The notes under the pieces are model-generated. The model was not told the origin of the DNA. It saw only the letters and a program-made list of their open reading frames with translations, and did no database searches. Both the position numbers and the translations under genes were made by a program. 64,000 nucleotides of DNA from Paraburkholderia caffeinilytica. Lineage in GTDB: Bacteria; Pseudomonadota; Gammaproteobacteria; Burkholderiales; Burkholderiaceae. Below are positions 58,757 through 64,000 of this stretch, in pieces; positions within the stretch are counted from its first letter, which is position 1, and the number at the start of each line of letters is the position of its first letter. The stretch covers positions 2,108,001-2,172,000 of the forward strand of contig NZ_CP031467.1 of assembly GCF_003368325.1 (NCBI RefSeq), written 5' to 3'.

Positions 58757-58816
58757 TCACTTGTCGAAGAAAAACCAACTGAAAATCACGCCGAGCAGAT
58801 TTTCCAAACTGAATTC
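58757..58816 (-). pseudogene. Degenerate second copy of the mnmE 3' end (integration scar)
   Basis: On the minus strand, 20 codons read EFSLENLLGVIFSWFFFDK plus a stop. The end of intact mnmE (60061-60120) reads [19 protein letters not shown]: 12 of 19 residues are identical and about three quarters of the 60 bases match by my count. Upstream similarity fades within a few tens of bases. Islands that integrate at the 3' end of mnmE replace it and leave the old end displaced at the far side; this copy looks like such a displaced end, decayed. It lies between the integrase and dinD. Confidence 0.75.
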
Positions 58817-58953
58817 CCTAGTCGAGCGACTGAGACATCGAACGGCACGAGGCGGCAACTGGTTTGCGGCTATCGGTCGACACAGGTAAGTGAAGCCGGT
58901 TTTCGCTCCGTCGAGCTAGGCGCGGTTTGATCGTCAGCCACCAAGGCCGGGTT

Positions 58954-59796
58954 TCATTTCTTCAGCTTCTTCTGCACTTGCTCGACCTGCTTGATACTTG
59001 TTTGCGGCGTCGGCAGATTTTCAGGCATGGTCCCGCCAAGTTCCTGGATCGTCTGGCGCACCTTGCTGCCAACCTCGAAGTGCGTCTGATTAGCGCGCTG
59101 CTTACCCTTGATCTCCTCGCGCCGCAGCTTCTCTTCAGTTTGGGTAGCGCGGAATAAATTCGCCGCAAGTTCTGCGCTGCTCATGTGATCGAGAATCTTC
59201 TGACTTTTCTTCAGGCCTTTCTTGGCGTGAATTTCTTTGTTGCCAAGCCCACCATATAGGCCCTTGTAGCCATGATCTTGGAAGACGGCGTAATCGATCG
59301 GAGTTTCGACGCCTGCACCCTTTGCGGCGGCCGCCAGGTGCTTATTGTGGGTCGCCATCTCGTTGCGAATCGCAAGGCGCTTTTCGTCCTCGCCGAGCTG
59401 TGCAAACCTGGCATCGTCCGCGAGTTCCTGACGCCGGGTCTGCATCGCAAAGTAGGTTTGCCCGTTAGCGATAACAGATTTCGACGGATCGCCGTTCTGC
59501 ACGATCAGGTAGCAGGCGTAACGGGATAGCGTGTAGTCGGTGATCCCGCGCGTTGCCCCGGATCCAAGGGTGACCATTTTGGTAACCTCACCGAAATGGT
59601 CTTGGACGGGGTGGCCCGACCGCTCGCAGGCAATTTTGGCCTTCTCGATCACTTGCAGGAAGTTGCGCCAGTCTTGGTAATCGAGCAATGGCGCAAGGCT
59701 GCGCGCGAACCAAAACTCTGAATCGTCTTCGTTGACCTGCTTGATGCTTTCGAAGGTGCGGTGATGCAACGCTGCTATGGGTTTGTTGTTCAACAC
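58954..59796 (-). CDS. dinD: DNA damage-inducible protein DinD
   Basis: A 280-residue DinD homologue. RSGHPVQDHFGEVTKMVTLGSGATRGITDYTLSRYACYLIVQNGDP, GQTYFAMQTRRQELADD, GYKGLYGGLGNKEIHAKKGLKKSQKILDHMSSAELAANLFRATQTEEKLRRE and TIQELGGTMPENLPTPQTSIKQ follow E. coli DinD closely. In E. coli DinD is SOS-induced and inhibits RecA strand exchange. A LexA-type box lies at 59867-59882. The start is taken as GTG at 59796 (or the adjacent TTG), with GGAG upstream; the frame continues upstream past the LexA box, which cannot be coding in this gene. It lies in the mobile patch beside mnmE. Confidence 0.9.
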   Translation of the reverse strand: MLNNKPIAALHHRTFESIKQVNEDDSEFWFARSLAPLLDYQDWRNFLQVIEKAKIACERSGHPVQDHFGEVTKMVTLGSGATRGITDYTLSRYACYLIVQNGDPSKSVIANGQTYFAMQTRRQELADDARFAQLGEDEKRLAIRNEMATHNKHLAAAAKGAGVETPIDYAVFQDHGYKGLYGGLGNKEIHAKKGLKKSQKILDHMSSAELAANLFRATQTEEKLRREEIKGKQRANQTHFEVGSKVRQTIQELGGTMPENLPTPQTSIKQVEQVQKKLKK

Positions 59797-59866
59797 GGAC
59801 GACTCCAGAGCCAACTTGGTAGACGATGGCTGGCCGAACTTGGCCGACACTTGCGAAAGATTGTAC

Positions 59867-59882
59867 TGTGTTTTTATACAGG
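59867..59882. promoter_or_regulatory. LexA (SOS) box upstream of dinD
   Basis: CTGT-N8-ACAG exactly (central GTTTTTAT), the consensus SOS operator, about 70 bases upstream of the dinD start on the minus strand. Confidence 0.75.
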
Positions 59883-60060
59883 TAGTGGGATGGTGCAACT
59901 GTCGTCGTGCAGCGCAAAGTGCCGAACTTGCGGATACCTGAGGCGTACATGGCGCGCAGCACCCGGTCGGTTTGCTCGCACGATAACGCTGCGCCGCGAA
60001 GAAGCGGGCGACAACCTCTGGCGATGCGCCCACGAACGTTGGTCGTCGCTTGGCAGCAGG

Positions 60061-61455
60061 CTATTTCCCGATGCAAAACCGGCTGAAAATCACCCCGAGC
60101 AGGTCGTCCGAGCTGAATTCACCAGTGATCGAGTTCAGTTGATCCTGCGCGAGACGCAGTTCTTCGGCGAACAGATCGAGTGCCTGAGCATTCTGATCGG
60201 CGTGCGCCGCGGCCGTCTCCAGATGCTCCTGGGCCGCGCGCAGCGCAATCAGATGCCGCTCACGCGCGAGGTAGACGCTTTCCGCGCCGGCCTGCCAGCC
60301 GGCGATCCGCAGCAATTCCTCGCGCAGCAACGCGACCCCATCGCCCTGTTTGGCCGACAGCCGCACTTCGCTGAGTTCGAGATCCGCGTCGAGCGGCGTC
60401 ACGGACGGCGCGAGCCCGGTCAGATCCGTTTTGTTCAGCACGCGCACCACCGGCACGCCGCCTGGGAAACGTGCAGCGATCGTTTCGTCTTCGGCGGTCA
60501 TGTCGGTGCGCGCATCGAGCAGATGCAACACGACGTCGGCGCGCTCGATCTCGCTCCATGTGCGCGCAATGCCGATCTTTTCCACTTCGTCTTCGGTATC
60601 GCGCAGGCCGGCCGTATCGATCACGTGCAGCGGAATGCCTTCGATCTGGATGGTTTGCGCGACCTTGTCGCGCGTCGTGCCGGCGATCGGTGTGACGATA
60701 GCCAACTCGGCGCCGGCGAGGGCGTTCAACAGCGACGACTTGCCGACGTTCGGCTGTCCCGCCAGCACCACCGACAAACCCTCGCGCAGCAACGCGCCCT
60801 GGCGCGCTTCGCTCAGCACGTCCGCAAGGCGCTCGCGGATTCGCGCGAGCTTGCCGCGGGCGTCGGCGGCTTCCAGAAAGTCGATTTCTTCTTCCGGGAA
60901 ATCGAGCGTCGCTTCGACCAGCATCCGCAGCGTAATGACTTCTTCGACCAACGCATGGATGTCGCGCGAAAACGCACCGTCGAGCGAGCGGCCCGCCGAG
61001 CGTGCGGCGGCCTCCGTGCTGGCCTCGATCAGATCGGCGACGGCTTCGGCTTGCGCCAGATCCAGCTTGTCGTTGAGAAATGCGCGTCGCGTGAATTCGC
61101 CCGGCTCGGCCAGACGCAGACCAAACGCGCGGCCGGCGTCGATGCAACGCTGCAGCACCAGTTGCAGCACGACTGGACCGCCGTGGCCTTGCAACTCGAG
61201 CACGTGTTCGCCGGTGTAGGAGTGCGGCGCGGGAAAGTAAAGTGCGATGCCGCGGTCGAGCGCGTTGCCGGCGTCGTCGAGGAACGGCACGTAGCTCGCG
61301 TGACGCGGCGCGAGTGCCGAGCCGGTGAGCGCTTGCATCAACGGCTGCGCGGCGGCTTCCCCGGCACGGCCAAACGAAATCCGCACGACCCCGATTCCGC
61401 CTCGGCCGGGTGCGGTGGCAATCGCGACGATAGGATCGGAGTCGGTGGTGAGCAT
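60061..61455 (-). CDS. mnmE: tRNA modification GTPase MnmE
   Basis: A 464-residue GTPase that, with MnmG, builds the cmnm5 group on wobble uridines of tRNA. N-terminal tetrahydrofolate-binding domain ([27 protein letters not shown]-like [15 protein letters not shown]), inserted G domain with GQPNVGKSS at 233-241, GTTRDK near 259-264 and NKTD, and the invariant C-terminus FCIGK. The ATG at 61455 gives the family N-terminus; the frame is open to 61545. Its 3' end matches a decayed copy at 58757-58816, and intact FCIGK shows that past integration preserved function. Confidence 0.95.
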   Translation of the reverse strand: MLTTDSDPIVAIATAPGRGGIGVVRISFGRAGEAAAQPLMQALTGSALAPRHASYVPFLDDAGNALDRGIALYFPAPHSYTGEHVLELQGHGGPVVLQLVLQRCIDAGRAFGLRLAEPGEFTRRAFLNDKLDLAQAEAVADLIEASTEAAARSAGRSLDGAFSRDIHALVEEVITLRMLVEATLDFPEEEIDFLEAADARGKLARIRERLADVLSEARQGALLREGLSVVLAGQPNVGKSSLLNALAGAELAIVTPIAGTTRDKVAQTIQIEGIPLHVIDTAGLRDTEDEVEKIGIARTWSEIERADVVLHLLDARTDMTAEDETIAARFPGGVPVVRVLNKTDLTGLAPSVTPLDADLELSEVRLSAKQGDGVALLREELLRIAGWQAGAESVYLARERHLIALRAAQEHLETAAAHADQNAQALDLFAEELRLAQDQLNSITGEFSSDDLLGVIFSRFCIGK

Positions 61456-61802
61456 GGAAACGAGGCTGTCAGAAGAGATTGAATACGCAGGAGCGGGCGC
61501 CGGGCATTGTAACGCGGGCCTCCTCCGGCTCTGGACCCGGGCCACGCTCCTAACTTGGCCTGATTGTCATAAGACAAATAGAGATTTATCTCATACAAGC
61601 TAAGATAGCTTAAGACGTACCTGCGACTCGCCGACGCACCAGAATGCCGAAAACGCACACTGCACAAGGAAAAGACAGCATTCGATAAAATCGTGAAATG
61701 CGTTATTAGGTGGTGATTTCAGGCTAAAAATAGCTTATTTGAGCAATAAAATAGCGTAATTGGTTGTCCACTGATTATGCGCCGAATTGCACAATCGGGC
61801 CC
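61456..61802. other. AT-rich divergent region between mnmE and the XRE regulator
   Basis: No gene. AT-rich from about 61560 to 61800, unlike the high-GC surroundings. It has two short palindromes (61581-61592 and 61597-61611), probable operator or promoter elements. Confidence 0.45.
61581..61611. promoter_or_regulatory. Paired short palindromes, candidate operator
   Basis: GAGAT-TT-ATCTC (61581-61592) and AAGCT-AAGAT-AGCTT (61597-61611) lie side by side in the AT-rich gap before the XRE-type gene. They may be its autoregulatory site. Confidence 0.4.
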
Positions 61803-62285
61803 ATGCCGACCTCTAAAGAAAAAGCAGCTTTCGCCAAACGGTTGAAAGACTCACTCCCCAAAGACATCAAGGGTGGGACCGATTTAGCCAGGGAATTCAA
61901 TCTGCTTTATAGCAGTGGCCCTGCCGTCTCACCACAAACCGCGCACAAATGGCTCGCGGGCACGACGATTCCGAAGCGCGACAAGTTGCAGGTTTTAGCG
62001 ACGTGGCTGCAAAAGGACGTCCACTGGCTGCACTACGGGCCAACGCCCTCCGGTAAGGCTAAGCCGCTTGCCCGTGGCGAGAAATATCCGATGACGCCGG
62101 AAACGATCGAGCTGGTGACGAAGATGGCCAACCGCTTCGTGGGTTTGTCGCCGAGGCAGCGCAATCTGGTGGAAGAGCTGATGACGGAGTTCGACGGCGG
62201 CACGCAACAGGAAACCGACGCCGCGCCTGAAGGCGCATCGACAACGACATCGAAAGATAAGGGCCAATCGGCCGCCGAGTCATAA
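61803..62285 (+). CDS. XRE/Cro-like DNA-binding protein
   Basis: A 160-residue protein. An N-terminal HTH-like region (KEKAAFAKRLKDSLPKDIKGGTDLAREFNLLYSSGPAVSPQTAHKWLAGTTIPKRDKLQVLATWLQKDVHWLHYG) resembles phage-repressor-type transcription factors seen widely in Burkholderiaceae. A helical C-terminal part (TIELVTKMANRFVGLSPRQRNLVEELMTEF) and a polar tail follow. The ATG at 61803 is chosen; an in-frame start at 61764 would add 13 residues. Its gene and upstream region are AT-richer than neighbours, which suggests transfer. Targets unknown. Confidence 0.72.
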   Translation: MPTSKEKAAFAKRLKDSLPKDIKGGTDLAREFNLLYSSGPAVSPQTAHKWLAGTTIPKRDKLQVLATWLQKDVHWLHYGPTPSGKAKPLARGEKYPMTPETIELVTKMANRFVGLSPRQRNLVEELMTEFDGGTQQETDAAPEGASTTTSKDKGQSAAES

Positions 62286-62320
62286 AAAAAGCCGCCCGGC
62301 GCAAACCGGGCGGCTTTTTT
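62284..62320. terminator. Bidirectional terminator
   Basis: GCCGCCCGG/CCGGGCGGC stem with loop CGCAAA, A run to the left and T run to the right, between the convergent XRE-type gene and yidC. Confidence 0.9.
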
Positions 62321-62399
62321 ATAGTTAGCTTCTGCGTCTTTCCGCTTCTGCCTGTCAGTCAGCGGGCGCTACCGCCGCCCGCTTCAGGCAAGACATCGA

Positions 62400-64000
62400 T
62401 CAGGCCGCTTTCGTCTTCGTCTGACCCATCATCCGCGTGATGTAGTACTGCTGGGCGATCGACAGCACGTTGTTCACCACGTAGTACAGCACCAGACCGG
62501 CCGGGAAGAAGAAGAACATGACCGAGAACGCGATCGGCATGAACATCATCATCTTGGCTTGCACAGGATCCGGCGGCGTCGGGTTCAGCTTGGTCTGCAG
62601 GAACATCGAGACGGCCATCAGCACCGGCAGGATGAAGAACGGATCCTGTTGCGACAGATCGTGAATCCAGAGAATCCACGGCGCACCGCGCATTTCAACC
62701 GACGACAGCAGCACCCAGTACAGCGAAATGAACACCGGAATCTGAATCACGACCGGCAGACAACCGCCGAACGGATTCACCTTCTCGGTCTTGTACAGCT
62801 CCATCAGCGCCGAGTTCATCTTCTGCGGATCGCCCTTGAAGCGTTCGCGCAGAGCTTGCATGCGCGGCGTGATCGCCTTCATGCGCGCCATCGACTTGTA
62901 GCTCGCGGCCGACAGCGGGAAGAACACGGCCTTGATCAGCAGCGTGAGCAGCACGATCGACCAGCCCCAGTTGCCGACATAGGTGTGGATCTTCTCGAGC
63001 AGCCAGAACAGCGGCTTCGCGATGATCGTGACCCAGCCGTAGTCCTTCACCAGTTCCAGACCCGGCGCAATGCCTTCGAGCATGCGCTCTTCTTCCGGGC
63101 CGGCGAACAGGCGCGCGGATACGTCAACCGACTGGCCCGGGGCGATCGCCGCCACCGGTTGCTTCACGCCGACGCGATACAGCGTCGGATCGATCTTCTC
63201 GACATAGATGTCGCGCTTCGCACCTTGCTGCGGAATCCACGCCGACGCGAAGTAATGCTGCACCATCGCGATCCAGCCGTTGTCGGCCGAATTGACGAAG
63301 TCTTCCTTGTTCTTGTCGATGTCGCTGAACGTCATCTTCTGGAAGTGGTGCTGGTCGGTGTAGACAGCCGGTCCGATGAACGTGTGCGAGAAGCGCGGCG
63401 TTTCCACCGGCGTATCGTCGCGCACCAGTTCCATATAGACCGACGGCGTGACCGGCGCGGTCCCAACGTTTTCGATCTTCGTGTCGACGCCGATCACATA
63501 GCTGCCGCGCGTGAACGTGTAGGTCTTGACGACCTTCACGCCACCCTTCACCGGCGACTCGAGGCTGAGCTGGAACGACTTGGCGTCGCCCGTCAGCTCG
63601 TGCGGCTGGTTCGGCACCGGCGTGTAGATGTCGTTGTGGTTCGGGAAATCGCCGCCGAGCAGACCCGTGCGCGCCACATACGTGTGGTTCGCGGTGCGGT
63701 CGAACAGCGTGATGACCAGATCCGGCTGCTTACCGTCGCCTTGCTTGACGAGCGACAGCTTCGACAGCGTGCCGCCGCGAGTGTCGATCTCACCGTTGTA
63801 GACGTCGGTGCTGAACTTGATCAACTGGCCTTGCGCCGCTGCCGGCGCGTTGCCCGGTGCTGCTGCTGCGTTGGTGGCCGGCAAATCGGCGGACTGGGTT
63901 CCCGGCGTCGTGGTTCCCGGAGCGGCGCTACCGACGGTCTTGGTCGGGTTGGCGCTCGGGAAGAACATCGACGGGCGTCCGTGGTCGCGTTGCCAGTTGT
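62400..64000 (-). CDS. yidC: Membrane protein insertase YidC (5' end beyond the window)
   Basis: At least 533 residues are visible; the frame is open to the right edge, where [20 protein letters not shown] reads into the first ATG in view (63968), so the true start lies outside. A Thr/Ala/Pro-rich linker precedes the large periplasmic beta domain ([36 protein letters not shown]). The conserved insertase core has five helices ([91 protein letters not shown]). It inserts inner-membrane proteins with or without SecYEG. In this bacterial family rnpA, rpmH and dnaA follow beyond the edge. Confidence 0.95.
   Translation of the reverse strand, partial: NWQRDHGRPSMFFPSANPTKTVGSAAPGTTTPGTQSADLPATNAAAAPGNAPAAAQGQLIKFSTDVYNGEIDTRGGTLSKLSLVKQGDGKQPDLVITLFDRTANHTYVARTGLLGGDFPNHNDIYTPVPNQPHELTGDAKSFQLSLESPVKGGVKVVKTYTFTRGSYVIGVDTKIENVGTAPVTPSVYMELVRDDTPVETPRFSHTFIGPAVYTDQHHFQKMTFSDIDKNKEDFVNSADNGWIAMVQHYFASAWIPQQGAKRDIYVEKIDPTLYRVGVKQPVAAIAPGQSVDVSARLFAGPEEERMLEGIAPGLELVKDYGWVTIIAKPLFWLLEKIHTYVGNWGWSIVLLTLLIKAVFFPLSAASYKSMARMKAITPRMQALRERFKGDPQKMNSALMELYKTEKVNPFGGCLPVVIQIPVFISLYWVLLSSVEMRGAPWILWIHDLSQQDPFFILPVLMAVSMFLQTKLNPTPPDPVQAKMMMFMPIAFSVMFFFFPAGLVLYYVVNNVLSIAQQYYITRMMGQTKTKAA

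Larger units (their letters stand above)
58582..58953. other. Gap between integrase and dinD
   Basis: Contains the right-hand TGTGTACCAA repeat, the integrase promoter region and the mnmE 3' remnant. No intact gene. Confidence 0.5.

Noticed and set aside
1..64000. CRISPR arrays, tRNA or rRNA genes, and parS-type TGTTTCACGTGAAACA sites
   Set aside because: Looked for by eye on both strands and not seen.

Overview
The window is a high-GC beta-proteobacterial chromosome segment. It most resembles chromosome 1 of a Paraburkholderia/Burkholderia sensu lato species. The grounds are gene content and order: a gsp type II secretion cluster with gspC reversed between gspF and gspG, a wsp chemosensory operon, araFGH with an L-arabonate dehydratase, an MdeB-type E1 with a divergent Lrp regulator, and mnmE followed by yidC. 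The species cannot be fixed from the sequence alone. No rRNA, tRNA or CRISPR array was seen.

Layout. 1-1060: the 5' end of a cation:proton antiporter, then a gene-free, repeat-rich stretch with DnaA boxes that is a candidate chromosomal origin. 1061-6287: mnmC, an HU gene, a zinc-type COG0523 GTPase and a small lytic transglycosylase. 6288-18852: a near-complete type II secretion operon (gspD-E-F, reversed gspC, gspG-H-I-J-K-L-M-N); a repeat element sits inside the 5' part of gspK. 18849-23500: an outer-membrane efflux lipoprotein, a small membrane protein, a MarR regulator and a 14-helix MFS exporter. 23501-29623: a third repeat copy, a lipoprotein, gshA, an alkA-ada alkylation-repair pair, a candidate small RNA and a VOC-family protein. 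29762-38795: a YaeQ protein, then a LysR-controlled sugar cluster (semialdehyde dehydrogenase, araFGH, L-arabonate dehydratase). 39063-47208: speG, a HIT protein, a GlxA regulator with a divergent SDR, and an Lrp regulator with a divergent E1 component. 47313-56211: wspR-F-E-D-C-B-A on the minus strand. 56476-60060: small membrane or secreted proteins, then a small accessory patch with a tyrosine integrase, a degenerate second copy of the mnmE 3' end, and SOS-type dinD. 60061-64000: mnmE, an XRE-type regulator and yidC, which runs off the right edge towards the expected rnpA-rpmH-dnaA.

How the genes work together. GspD forms the outer-membrane channel, GspE/F/L/M the inner-membrane motor platform and GspG-K the pseudopilus; prepilin peptidase is not in this window. 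WspA-F should convert surface sensing into phosphorylation of the diguanylate cyclase WspR. The sugar cluster pairs AraFGH import with two enzymes of the non-phosphorylative L-arabinose route; the steps between them must be encoded elsewhere.

Points most worth following up: (1) an origin-like DnaA-box region more than 60 kb from where dnaA should lie; (2) gspK, whose start codon and prepilin motif are separated by an in-frame inverted-repeat element; (3) a candidate sRNA of about 65 nt with two tandem anti-Shine-Dalgarno motifs; (4) a degenerate mnmE 3' end next to an integrase, marking past integration at mnmE.
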